From contig CAVVEV010000008.1 in the NCBI GenBank assembly GCA_963747335.1, positions 1 through 64,000 on the forward strand: 64,000 bases of DNA, written 5' to 3'. The notes under the pieces are model-generated. The model saw only the letters and a program-made list of their open reading frames with translations, had not been told where the DNA came from and ran no database searches. Every line of letters starts with the position of its first letter. Position 1 is the first letter of the stretch. Source of the DNA: Prado023 sp963747335. GTDB taxonomy: Bacteria > Actinomycetota > Actinomycetes > S36-B12 > CAIYMF01. Shown here in pieces: positions 46,483 through 54,346 of this stretch. The position numbers were made by a program, and so were the translations under genes.

Positions 46483-47033
46483 CGCAGCAGCCCCCGCATC
46501 TCGATGGTCGGGGGCGCGGTGAGGGCCGCCGCCTCGAGCTCGGTGATCTGGCGCTGGCGGTTCGAGCCGAGCTTGGAGTCCATGACCTGCTCGTGCAGTG
46601 TGAGGATCGCGTCCATGAGCATCTCCGGGCGCGGCGGGCATCCGGGCAGATAGATGTCGACCGGGACGATGTGGTCCACGCCCTGGACGATCGCGTAGTT
46701 GTTGAACATGCCGCCCGAGGAGGCGCAGACGCCCATCGCGATGACCCACTTGGGCCCGGGCATCTGGTCGTAGACCTGGCGCAGGACCGGGGCCATCTTG
46801 TTGCTGACGCGCCCGGCCACGATCATGAGGTCGGCCTGGCGCGGGGAGCCGCGGAAGACCTCCATGCCGAACCGGGCGAGGTCATAGCGCCCAGCGCCGG
46901 TGGCCATCATCTCGATGGCGCAGCAGGCCAGGCCGAAGGTGGCCGGCCACATCGAGCTCTTGCGGGCATACCCGGCCAGCAGCTCGACGCTGGTCAGCAG
47001 CACTCCCGACGGGAGCTGTTCCTCGAGTCCCAT
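46479..47033 (-). CDS. nuoB: NADH-quinone oxidoreductase subunit B
   Basis: 184 residues, binding terminal cluster N2. The tandem cysteines in FGLACCAIEMMATGAGRYDL, the Cys in IAMGVCASSGGMFNNY and the Cys in YLPGCPPRPEMLMD are present. ATG at 47033 lies one base after the nuoA stop. Longer at both ends than the NuoB-like protein at 21.7-22.1 kb. Confidence 0.98.
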   Translation of the reverse strand: MGLEEQLPSGVLLTSVELLAGYARKSSMWPATFGLACCAIEMMATGAGRYDLARFGMEVFRGSPRQADLMIVAGRVSNKMAPVLRQVYDQMPGPKWVIAMGVCASSGGMFNNYAIVQGVDHIVPVDIYLPGCPPRPEMLMDAILTLHEQVMDSKLGSNRQRQITELEAAALTAPPTIEMRGLLR

Positions 47034-47034
47034 G

Positions 47035-47394
47035 TCAGTCCCACTCCAGTCCGTCGCGTCGCCACACGTAGACGTAGGCGACCAGCAGGGTCGCGATGAA
47101 CAACAGCATCTCCACCAGCCCGAAGATCCCGAGCATGTCGAAGGTGACTGCCCACGGGTAGAGGAAGACGATCTCGATGTCGAAGATGATGAACAGCATC
47201 GCGGTCAGGTAGTACTTGACCGGGAACCGTCCGCCGCCGATGCGCATCGGGGTCGGCTGGATGCCGCACTCGTAGGCATCGAGGCGTGCGCGGTTGTAGC
47301 GCTTGGGCCCGGTTATCCCGGCGACGGCGACAGAGAACAGCGCGAAGCCGAAGGCCAGGAGTCCGAGGATGAGGATCGGCATGTAGACGTTCAC
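47035..47394 (-). CDS. nuoA: NADH-quinone oxidoreductase subunit A
   Basis: 119 residues, three membrane helices. YECGIQPTPMRIGGGRFPVK and FIIFDIEIVFLYPWAVTFD carry the conserved Cys loop and the acidic residues lining the quinone tunnel entrance. GTG at 47394. First gene of a 15.7-kb, 14-gene operon in the standard A-to-N order, nearly all junctions overlapping or within 10 bp. Confidence 0.97.
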   Translation of the reverse strand: MNVYMPILILGLLAFGFALFSVAVAGITGPKRYNRARLDAYECGIQPTPMRIGGGRFPVKYYLTAMLFIIFDIEIVFLYPWAVTFDMLGIFGLVEMLLFIATLLVAYVYVWRRDGLEWD

Positions 47395-47452
47395 GGCAGT
47401 GGCACCCGTCCTCCCATCGAACTGCCCGCACCGGCACGGCTCGGGCGGTCAC

Positions 47453-47458
47453 ATCCTA
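47453..47458 (-). promoter_or_regulatory. Candidate -10 box for the nuo operon
   Basis: TAGGAT on the minus strand, giving a ~50-nt leader before nuoA. It lies in the 100-bp spacer after the reductase gene. Confidence 0.45.
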
Positions 47459-47494
47459 GGCACCCCCAGGGGCACCTTCGCGCTCGTGGTCTGC

Positions 47495-48775
47495 TCATGC
47501 GGCCGGTGTCACCCGCGACAGCACGTTGATCAGCCGGTCCATGGGGTCCGGATCGGCAGTGTCCGTGAGGTTCGCCATGAGCTTGAGCGCCAGCTCCCGC
47601 AGGACCGGGACGGGCATCCCGTACGTGGTTGCGATCTTCATCACACTCGGGTTGCCGATGGCCCGGACGAACCAGCGCCCCAGCGTGTAGTACCCGCCGT
47701 AGTGGGATTTCAGGTCCTCGGCGTAGCCGTGCAGCTGGGCCTCGCGGCCCTCCGTCCGGGGTTGGGCGAGCGCGGCGTCGATGCGCGCACCGGCAAGCGC
47801 GCCCGCCTCCAGCGCGTAGTCGATCCCCTCGCCGTTGAACGGATTGACCATGCCACCGGAGTCGCCGACCAGCAGCATCCCCTTGGCGTAGTGCGGCTGG
47901 CGATTGAAGCCCATGGGAAGGGCCATCCCGCCGATCCGCACGGTGTCGGCGTGGTCGCGGAGCTCCCAGTGCTCGGGCGTCTCGCGCATCCAACGGCGCA
48001 GGTGGTCGCGGTAGTCGACGTTCTGGAACGCATCGGAGGTGTTGAGGATCCCCAGGCCGATGTTGATGGTGCCGTCGGCCAGCCCGAACACCCAGCCGTA
48101 GCCGGGCAGCAGCGCGCCGTTCGAGCGCAGCTCGAGGTGCGACTCCATCCACGGCTCGGCGGCACGCGGGCTCGGGGCGTAGGCGCGCACGGCCACGCCC
48201 ATCGGCCGGTCGTCCCGGCGCCCGACGCCCATGGCGACGCTCATCCGGGAGCTCACGCCGTCCGCGGCGACCACGACCGGCGCCCGGTAGGTGACCCTCG
48301 GGCCGGCGGCGCGGCCGCGGTCGTCGACCGGCTGGGCGGTGACACCGGTGACCCGTCCCGTGCGCTCGTGGCGGGTGGGCTCGAGGACCTTCGTGCGCTC
48401 GACCAGGCGGGCTCCTGCGGCGGCCGCGTGCCGGGCGAGGATCTCGTCGAGCTCCATGCGCGCGCGGACCAGGCCGTAGTTGGGGAAGCGCTCGAGCTCG
48501 GGCCAGGGCAGCTCGTAGGTGCGGCCGTTGGCGATGATCCGCAGGCCGTTGTTGCGCGCCCAGCCCTTCTCCGGGGAGATGTCCACGCCCATCTCGATCA
48601 GGGAGCGGACCGCGCGCGGGGTCAGGCCGTCGCCGCAGACCTTGTCCCGGGGGAACGCCGCCTTCTCCAGCAGCAGGACGTCGCGCCCGGCGCTGGCCAA
48701 CCGGTGTGCGGTGGCCGAGCCCGCCGGCCCGGCCCCGACGACGATGACCTCGGCATCGTGGGCGTGGTCGGGCAT
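47495..48775 (-). CDS. Geranylgeranyl-reductase family flavoprotein, MenJ-like
   Basis: 426 residues. The FAD dinucleotide fold VIVVGAGPAGSATAHRLASA is followed by FPRDKVCGDGLTPRAVRSLI, a family hallmark. Further blocks are GVSSRMSVAMG and the second FAD motif LLVGDSGGMVNPFNGEGIDY. The closest known function is MenJ, which saturates one double bond of the menaquinone isoprenyl chain. Its position immediately upstream of nuo and near other men genes supports a quinone role; lipid geranylgeranyl reduction is the alternative. ATG at 48775 with a GAGGTG site. Confidence 0.87.
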   Translation of the reverse strand: MPDHAHDAEVIVVGAGPAGSATAHRLASAGRDVLLLEKAAFPRDKVCGDGLTPRAVRSLIEMGVDISPEKGWARNNGLRIIANGRTYELPWPELERFPNYGLVRARMELDEILARHAAAAGARLVERTKVLEPTRHERTGRVTGVTAQPVDDRGRAAGPRVTYRAPVVVAADGVSSRMSVAMGVGRRDDRPMGVAVRAYAPSPRAAEPWMESHLELRSNGALLPGYGWVFGLADGTINIGLGILNTSDAFQNVDYRDHLRRWMRETPEHWELRDHADTVRIGGMALPMGFNRQPHYAKGMLLVGDSGGMVNPFNGEGIDYALEAGALAGARIDAALAQPRTEGREAQLHGYAEDLKSHYGGYYTLGRWFVRAIGNPSVMKIATTYGMPVPVLRELALKLMANLTDTADPDPMDRLINVLSRVTPAA

Positions 48776-48808
48776 CGGGCACCTCGTGGAGTGGGGGGAT
48801 TCGCGCCG

Positions 48809-48814
48809 ATTCTA
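48809..48814 (-). promoter_or_regulatory. -10 box for the MenJ-like gene
   Basis: TAGAAT on the minus strand, giving a leader of roughly 27 nt with a ribosome site. Confidence 0.5.
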
Positions 48815-49050
48815 GACCCGGGTCGGGCGGGCCGCAGACGCATCGTCTGCCAGGGCCCCCCACCCGATCGGTCCGCCATCGCGAGGACCACCTGCGGCTT
48901 CGTCGGCCTCTGCGAGCATCCGCGCTCCGAGAGACCGACGAGGTCGCCGCGGCGAAGCGGGACCAAGGTCCCGAGTGGGCCGGACCTCTTCGGGAAGGTA
49001 TGGGGGGAAACCCCGGGGGACAATGGGGGACCGAGCTCGCAGGAGGACCA

Positions 49051-51318
49051 ATGACCATTGCAGCTGACCGACCGACCACCAGCTCCGATCCTTGGGCGGG
49101 GTTCGACGACGGCCCGTGGCGCGAGGCGGTCGACGTCGCGGGGTTCATCCGCGGCAACTACACGCCCTACGAGGGCGACGCCTCCTTCCTCGCCGGCCCG
49201 ACCGAGCGCACCGAGTCGTTGTGGCGGTTCGTGGCCGACCTGATGGTCGTCGAGCTGGAGCGCGGCATCCTTGACGTGGATCCGCACACCCCGAGCACCA
49301 TCACCTCGCACGCCCCGGGTCGGATCACGCCGGACATCCCTGAGCTGATCGTCGGCCTGCAGACCGACGCCCCGCTGAAGCGCGCGATCATGCCCAACGG
49401 CGGCTACCGGATGGTCGAGAACGGGCTGAAGGCCTACGGCTACGAGCCGGACCCGCGCATCGGGGAGATCTTCACCAAGTACCGCAAGACCCACAACCAG
49501 GGCGTCTTCGACGCCTACACGCCGGCGATCATGGCGGCTCGTTCGAGCCATGTCGTCACCGGGCTGCCGGATGCGTACGGCCGCGGGCGGATCATCGGCG
49601 ACTACCGGCGTGTGGCCCTATACGGGGTCGACAGGCTGGTGGCTGCGAAGAAGGCCGAGAAGGCCAGCTTGGATGACCGGCTGTCCTCCGACGCGGTGAT
49701 CCGTGACCGCGAGGAGCTCTCCGAGCAGATCCGTGCCCTGGGCGAGTTGGTCGAGCTCGGTGAGATGCACGGCCTGGACCTGCGCCGCCCGGCGGTCACC
49801 GCCCAGGAGGCCATCCAGTGGCTGTACATGGCCTACCTGGGCTCGATCAAGGAGCAGAACGGCGCGGCCATGAGCCTGGGCCGGGTGTCGACCTTCCTCG
49901 ACGTCTTCCTGCAGCGCGACATCGAGGCCGGGACGCTGACCGAGCAGGGGGCCCAGGAGCTGGTCGACGACTTCGTGATCAAGCTGCGGATGGTGCGCTT
50001 CCTGCGCACCCCGGCCTATGACGCGCTGTTCTCCGGCGACCCGACCTGGGTCACCGAGTCGATCGGTGGCATGGGCTACGACGGCCGACCCCTGGTGACC
50101 CGCTCGTCGTTCCGGTTCCTGCAGACTCTCTACAACCTCGGCCCGGCGCCCGAGCCGAACCTCACTGTCCTGTGGTCGCCGGCGCTGCCCACCGGCTTCA
50201 AGGAGTTCTGCGCCAAGGTCTCCATCGACACCTCGGCCATCCAGTACGAGTCCGACGACCTGCTGCGCGAGTTCAACACCGGCGGGGACGACTGCGCGAT
50301 CGCCTGCTGCGTGTCGAGCATGCCGGTCGGCAAGCGGATGCAGTTCTTCGGCGCCCGGGTCAACCTGGCCAAGACCCTGCTCTACGCCATCAACGGCGGT
50401 CGGGACGAGATCACGGGCAAGAAGGTCATCGACCTCGGCGAGCCGATCGCAGCCGACACCCTGGACTACGACGACGTCTGGGAGCGCTTCGACACCGCCA
50501 TGACCTGGCTGGCCGACACCTACGTCAACGCCCTGAACATCATCCACTACATGCACGACAAGTACGCCTACGAGCGCCTCGAGATGGCGCTGCACGACTA
50601 CGACCCCGAGCGCACGCTCGCGTGCGGCATCGCCGGTCTGTCGATCGTGGCCGACTCGCTCTCGGCGATCAAGTACGCCGGTGTGCACCCGGTGCGCGAC
50701 GAGACCGGCCTCATCACGGAGTTCGAGCTGGACGGCGAGTACCCCGCGTTCGGCAACAACGACGCGCGTGTCGATGACATCGCCGCGCACATCGTGACCG
50801 CATTCATGGACAAGGTCCGCGCTTTCCCCGCCTACCGGGACGCGCGGCACACCCAGTCGGTGCTCACCATCACCTCCAACGTCGTCTACGGCGCCAACAC
50901 CGGGTCCACCCCGGACGGTCGCAAGGCCGGCGAGCCCTTCGCCCCCGGGGCCAACCCGATGCACGGTCGTGACCACAAGGGCCTGATCCCCGCCGCGCTG
51001 TCCGTGGCGCACCTGCCCTACGCCGACGCCCAGGACGGCATCTCGATGACCGCCTCGGTGATCCCCTCAGGCCTGGGCAAGACCGAGCAGGAGCGCATCG
51101 ACAACCTGATCGGCGTCCTCGACGGCTACGTCGAAAGCCGCGGGTTCCACATGAACGTCAACGTGCTCAACCGCGAGATGCTCCTCGACGCCATGGAGAA
51201 CCCCATCAACTACCCGCAGCTGACCATCCGGGTCTCGGGCTACGCGGTGAACTTCGTGCGACTGACCCGCGAGCAGCAGCAGGACGTCATCGACCGCACC
51301 TTCCACATGAGCGTGTAG
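49051..51318 (+). CDS. pflB: Pyruvate formate-lyase (formate C-acetyltransferase)
   Basis: 755 residues. This glycyl-radical enzyme converts pyruvate and CoA to acetyl-CoA and formate. The adjacent catalytic cysteines are Cys419-Cys420 in DDCAIACCVSSM, and the radical glycine is Gly730 in TIRVSGYAVNF. Other blocks match PflB proper rather than glycerol dehydratase relatives (SITSHAPG-like start, AYGRGRIIGDYRRVALYGVD, TITSNVVYGANTGSTPDGRK). ATG at 49051 has AGGAGGA seven bases upstream; the frame opens 51 bp earlier without a site. PFL is scattered and uncommon in actinobacteria, and active only after anaerobic radical installation by PflA encoded 0.9 kb downstream. Confidence 0.97.
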   Translation: MTIAADRPTTSSDPWAGFDDGPWREAVDVAGFIRGNYTPYEGDASFLAGPTERTESLWRFVADLMVVELERGILDVDPHTPSTITSHAPGRITPDIPELIVGLQTDAPLKRAIMPNGGYRMVENGLKAYGYEPDPRIGEIFTKYRKTHNQGVFDAYTPAIMAARSSHVVTGLPDAYGRGRIIGDYRRVALYGVDRLVAAKKAEKASLDDRLSSDAVIRDREELSEQIRALGELVELGEMHGLDLRRPAVTAQEAIQWLYMAYLGSIKEQNGAAMSLGRVSTFLDVFLQRDIEAGTLTEQGAQELVDDFVIKLRMVRFLRTPAYDALFSGDPTWVTESIGGMGYDGRPLVTRSSFRFLQTLYNLGPAPEPNLTVLWSPALPTGFKEFCAKVSIDTSAIQYESDDLLREFNTGGDDCAIACCVSSMPVGKRMQFFGARVNLAKTLLYAINGGRDEITGKKVIDLGEPIAADTLDYDDVWERFDTAMTWLADTYVNALNIIHYMHDKYAYERLEMALHDYDPERTLACGIAGLSIVADSLSAIKYAGVHPVRDETGLITEFELDGEYPAFGNNDARVDDIAAHIVTAFMDKVRAFPAYRDARHTQSVLTITSNVVYGANTGSTPDGRKAGEPFAPGANPMHGRDHKGLIPAALSVAHLPYADAQDGISMTASVIPSGLGKTEQERIDNLIGVLDGYVESRGFHMNVNVLNREMLLDAMENPINYPQLTIRVSGYAVNFVRLTREQQQDVIDRTFHMSV

Positions 51319-51354
51319 CCGCCCGCAAGGTCCGGTGGGCTCGCCGATGTGGGC

Positions 51355-51765
51355 TCAGGCGAGCCAGTCGGCGACTGCGGCGACGAACTGGCGGATGTCA
51401 GAGGTCCTGGCGAGGTTCGCCACGACGATGTCGTCGCGAACCTCCACGTACTCGTGGACCAACACGTTTCGGAACCCGCTTGCCTGAACCATGCGCGCCG
51501 CGAGGTCGGCGGGGAGCACCGCGTGCTCGGAGAGGATCCGGAAGGTGTCGGCGTTCGTGGAGGGCGGTCCCCAGCCCTGGACGGCACACAGGTGCTGTCC
51601 CACGTCCACGCAGCACTCGATGGCCACGACGAAGTTGTACTTCACGGAGTCCAGCCACCGGCGCTGTGCCCGGATCGCGTCGTCTGCGGCCGCCTCCGCA
51701 TCCAGGAAATCGATGACGTCGCTGGCCCGGCGAAGCAGCCGGTGCACCCGCATCTCATCGACCAC
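51355..51765 (-). CDS. HepT-like toxin (DUF86 RNase), type VII toxin-antitoxin
   Basis: 136 residues from GTG at 51765 (ATG at 51753 is the alternative). All-helical, with the HepT signature RX4HXY as R99-NVLV-H104-E-Y106 in GFRNVLVHEYVEVRDDI. HepT acts as a HEPN RNase that is blocked when its partner MNT transfers AMP to the signature tyrosine. It starts within the last codons of the MNT gene (overlap 11 bp). The pair lies on the opposite strand inside the pfl locus, convergent with pflB at 36 bp. Confidence 0.87.
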   Translation of the reverse strand: MVDEMRVHRLLRRASDVIDFLDAEAAADDAIRAQRRWLDSVKYNFVVAIECCVDVGQHLCAVQGWGPPSTNADTFRILSEHAVLPADLAARMVQASGFRNVLVHEYVEVRDDIVVANLARTSDIRQFVAAVADWLA

Positions 51766-52123
51766 GGACGGCCTCCAGGAACTCGCGGTGGGCCCGCTCG
51801 AACCGCGGTCGCTCGTCGAGCCAGATCCTGCGCGTGAGGGCGACCCATCGAACCCGCGCCACCTGATCCTCCTCGAAGAGGACCTTCCCCTCGAGGGCGA
51901 TGGTTCCGGCCAGCTCCATGGGCGCCTCGTTGAGGACGACAAGATCGACTCCCTCAGGCAGGGCAATCTCCCAGGGCGCGGGGGGGGCAGTGGTCCAGAA
52001 AGCAGCAACATCGAGATCGCTGCCCTCGCGGGCTGTGCCGCGGGCCTGGGAGCCGAACACGAGGGCGAAGGCGGCCCCCGCCGAGCGCAATGCGTCGGCA
52101 ACCTCAAGGTCCCGCTCCTCCAT
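51755..52123 (-). CDS. MNT-domain nucleotidyltransferase antitoxin
   Basis: 122 residues. Minimal nucleotidyltransferase with the motif GSX10DXD: G24-S25 through D36-L-D38 in VFGSQARGTAREGSDLDVAA, which binds Mg and ATP. Pairs with the HepT-like protein encoded immediately downstream; in characterised pairs MNT AMPylates HepT. ATG at 52123. Divergent from pflA with a 126-bp spacer. The long open frame upstream is a shadow of pflA. Confidence 0.88.
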   Translation of the reverse strand: MEERDLEVADALRSAGAAFALVFGSQARGTAREGSDLDVAAFWTTAPPAPWEIALPEGVDLVVLNEAPMELAGTIALEGKVLFEEDQVARVRWVALTRRIWLDERPRFERAHREFLEAVRGR

Positions 52124-52249
52124 GGGGCGAGTATGCCGGATCGACGCCCTGCCAGCCCCGCACCCGTCAGCCAGACGTATGACCCGTGCGTGGGGAACGG
52201 CCAGGTGCGCGAGAATGAGGTCCGCGATGTGGAGCACGAGGAGCAGGCG

Positions 52250-53041
52250 ATGAGCGATGAGGTGCGTTCGAGCGGCCTCGCGGAGGGCGACCTCGGCGAT
52301 GGGTCGCGCATCGGGTTCGTGCACTCCGCGGAGACGACCTCCGGGGTCAACGGTCCTGGGCTGCGCTACACGGTTTTCCTGTCCGGCTGCCCGCTGCGCT
52401 GCTTGTACTGCCACAACCCCGATACCCAGACCATGCGCCTCGGTGAGCGGACCACGGCACGCCGCGTGATCGAGGAGGCGGGGCGCTACCGGGCGTTCAT
52501 CGCCCGCGACGGTGGGCTGACCGTCACCGGGGGGGAGCCGTTGCTGCAGGCCGCGTTCGTCGAGGACCTGTTCGTCGGGGTCAAGGACGCCTACGGCCTG
52601 CACACGGCCCTGGACACCTCCGCCAACGGCGGCCACCGGGCCAGCGACAGGCTCCTGGCCAACACCGACCTGGTCCTGCTCGACATCAAGGCCGGCAATG
52701 CGGCGCTGTACGAGAAGGTCAGCGGTGGTGGGCGCCTGAGCGACGTCCTGGACTTCGGGTCGCGGCTCGTGGAGCACCGGGTGAAGGTGTGGATCCGGTT
52801 CGTGCTCGTTCCCGACCTGACCGATGGACCCGACCAGATCGCCGAGGTGGCAGACCTCGCCGCCGACCTCGGCGACATCGTGGTCCGGGTCGAGGTGCTG
52901 CCCTACCACCGGCTCGGCGTTGACAAGTACGCCGCGCTCGGACGCGCGTACCCACTGCTGGGCACGCCCCCGCCGACGCGGGAGTCGGTGGACCGCGCCC
53001 TGGCGATCTTCCGTGAGCGCGGCCTGTACGCCCTGGCCTGA
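52250..53041 (+). CDS. pflA: Pyruvate formate-lyase activating enzyme (radical SAM)
   Basis: 263 residues. The CX3CX2C motif is Cys47, Cys51, Cys54 in LSGCPLRCLYCHNPDT, binding the [4Fe-4S] cluster and S-adenosylmethionine. The glycine-rich TVTGGEPLLQ, DTSANGG and DIKAG blocks follow. It generates the glycyl radical on PflB Gly730. ATG at 52250 is preceded by GAGGAG. It has no double ferredoxin insert, consistent with PflA rather than activators of other glycyl-radical enzymes. Separated from pflB by the oppositely oriented HepT/MNT genes, so it needs its own promoter; none is obvious. Confidence 0.95.
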   Translation: MSDEVRSSGLAEGDLGDGSRIGFVHSAETTSGVNGPGLRYTVFLSGCPLRCLYCHNPDTQTMRLGERTTARRVIEEAGRYRAFIARDGGLTVTGGEPLLQAAFVEDLFVGVKDAYGLHTALDTSANGGHRASDRLLANTDLVLLDIKAGNAALYEKVSGGGRLSDVLDFGSRLVEHRVKVWIRFVLVPDLTDGPDQIAEVADLAADLGDIVVRVEVLPYHRLGVDKYAALGRAYPLLGTPPPTRESVDRALAIFRERGLYALA

Positions 53042-53047
53042 CCTCGA

Positions 53048-53701
53048 TCAGCGCGCCGAGGAGCCAGCGTCGTCGGCTGCCGGGGTGGTCGCGGTGCCTG
53101 TGGGCGCTGGGCCTGAGGGCAGGCCGGCGAGGATGTCCTGGGTCGTCAGCGTGCCGGGGGATCGGTCCCCCGAGCGCGCCCCGATACCCGCGCGCCACAT
53201 ATCCACCGTCGCACAGCTGATCTCACCACGCAGGCGGATGATCAGGGCCAGCGACAGCATCGCGATGCCGATCGCACCCAGGTAGGGCTGGATCGGGGCG
53301 TAGAGGTTCAGCGCGCCCGTGCTGCCCAGCAGGAGCAGGGCGAGCTTGTTGCAGACGGGGCACCCGATGGCCAGGTACGCCAGCAGGGACCCCACAGCTC
53401 CCGCACGTGCGGTCCGGGTCGCCGCCTCGGGTGTCGCGGTCTCGACGGCCTCCAGCCGGATCGGGGCAGGGCCGTCGTTGCGGATGTAGGTCGCCGTCAG
53501 CAGCCCCGAGAGGATCGCCGTGGCGATCAGGACCTCGGGAGCCCAGGGGGTGGGCGGGACCGAGCGTCCGAACACGGGGTTGGACAGCACCGCCGTGGAC
53601 AGGCCGAAGAAGAGGTAGGTCCCCGCGGCCACCGCAGCAGCCGCCACCCAGCGACGCAGCGACCAGGTCAGGAAGGCCGCGAGGAAGCACGTGTTGGCCA
53701 T
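53048..53701 (-). CDS. Membrane protein with CPVC motif, unknown function
   Basis: 217 residues. Four to five hydrophobic helices: AAAVAAGTYLFFGLSTAVL, VLIATAILSGLLTATYI, AVGSLLAYLAIGCPVCNKLA, LYAPIQPYLGAIGIAMLSLA. Cys114 and Cys117 form a CPVC pair inside or next to the third, which could bind a thiophilic metal or act in thiol-disulfide or sulfur relay. The C-terminal ~50 residues are a polar Gly/Ala/Thr-rich tail. Start ATG at 53701; a longer frame upstream is made of a 24-bp DNA repeat and is not convincing. It lies next to a rhodanese gene on the same strand, so a shared sulfur-related role is plausible. Some resemblance to MerT-like mercury transporters exists but is weak. Confidence 0.65.
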   Translation of the reverse strand: MANTCFLAAFLTWSLRRWVAAAAVAAGTYLFFGLSTAVLSNPVFGRSVPPTPWAPEVLIATAILSGLLTATYIRNDGPAPIRLEAVETATPEAATRTARAGAVGSLLAYLAIGCPVCNKLALLLLGSTGALNLYAPIQPYLGAIGIAMLSLALIIRLRGEISCATVDMWRAGIGARSGDRSPGTLTTQDILAGLPSGPAPTGTATTPAADDAGSSAR

Positions 53702-53720
53702 CAGATCGACTCCTGGTTGT

Positions 53721-53784
53721 GGGCGTGGGTGCGCATCTGGCGCTGGGCGTGGGTGCGCATCTGGCGCTGGGCGTGGGTGCGCAT
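53721..53784. repeat. 24-bp tandem repeat, 2.7 copies
   Basis: Units at 53721-53744 and 53745-53768 are identical, followed by 16 bases of a third (53769-53784). It occupies the spacer between the rhodanese and membrane-protein genes. If translated on the minus strand it would give an Ala-His-Pro-Arg-Pro repeat. Confidence 0.85.
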
Positions 53785-53801
53785 GCGCGTCTGCGTGCCG
53801 G

Positions 53802-54119
53802 TCACGCGCTGACGAGACTGCGGACCGGCCGTCCCGCCGCACGCCAGGCCGCTGTCCCGCCGAGGACGGTGTGGGCCTGGTAGCCGTGCTGGTCCAGGTA
53901 CCGCGCCACCTCGAGGGACCGGTTGCCGCTCTCGCAGATCAGGTAGACCGGGCGACGCCTGCCCAGCGCACCAAGGTGCAGGGGGACCCGGCTGACGGGC
54001 AGGGACTCCGCACTGGGGACATGCCCTGACTGGTACTCATGGGGTTCGCGCACGTCGATGATGCGGCACCCGCGCAGGCGTGCTGCGTCGAGCTCGTCGA
54101 CCGTCGTCGTGATGACCAT
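53802..54119 (-). CDS. Single-domain rhodanese (sulfurtransferase)
   Basis: 105 residues. IIDVREPHEYQSGHVPSAES, active-site loop ICESGNRS with catalytic Cys, and VLGGTAAWRAAGRPV. It moves sulfane sulfur from a donor such as thiosulfate or a persulfide to an acceptor. ATG at 54119. Upstream is a perfect 34-bp palindrome with a TATGCT -10 box overlapping it, so expression is probably controlled by a CsoR/CstR-type repressor. The CPVC membrane protein follows. Confidence 0.92.
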   Translation of the reverse strand: MVITTTVDELDAARLRGCRIIDVREPHEYQSGHVPSAESLPVSRVPLHLGALGRRRPVYLICESGNRSLEVARYLDQHGYQAHTVLGGTAAWRAAGRPVRSLVSA

Positions 54120-54160
54120 GGGGAGGGCTCCTTCGCGTCAAGAGGGGTCACAGGCCAGAC

Positions 54161-54194
54161 AGGTCCAGCATACCCCTAGGGGTATGCTGGACCT
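54161..54194. promoter_or_regulatory. 34-bp perfect palindrome, likely CsoR/CstR-family operator
   Basis: Each half reads AGGTCCAGCATACCCC, with a central TA (54177-54178). The core ATACCCCTAGGGGTAT matches operators of CsoR-family repressors, especially persulfide-sensing CstR. TATGCT on each strand within the palindrome can act as a -10 box, so binding would block transcription both ways. Located 41 bp upstream of the rhodanese start. Confidence 0.7.
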
Positions 54195-54346
54195 GCCACC
54201 TCGAGGGGCGCGGGGCCCCAGACCGCAACAGCGGCTGCCGAGGACCCCCGACACGCTGAGCTCCCCCGGCGCCGGGACACGCCCGTGCGCCTCCCCCGCT
54301 GCGGCCGGCGAGCGTGGTATTCAGGGCCTGACCACAAGGAGGTCCC

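Noticed and set aside
48776..49050. Search for FNR (TTGAT-N4-ATCAA) or Rex (TTGTGAA-type) sites upstream of pflB
   Set aside because: No convincing match was found; regulation of pflB by oxygen or NADH cannot be supported from this sequence.
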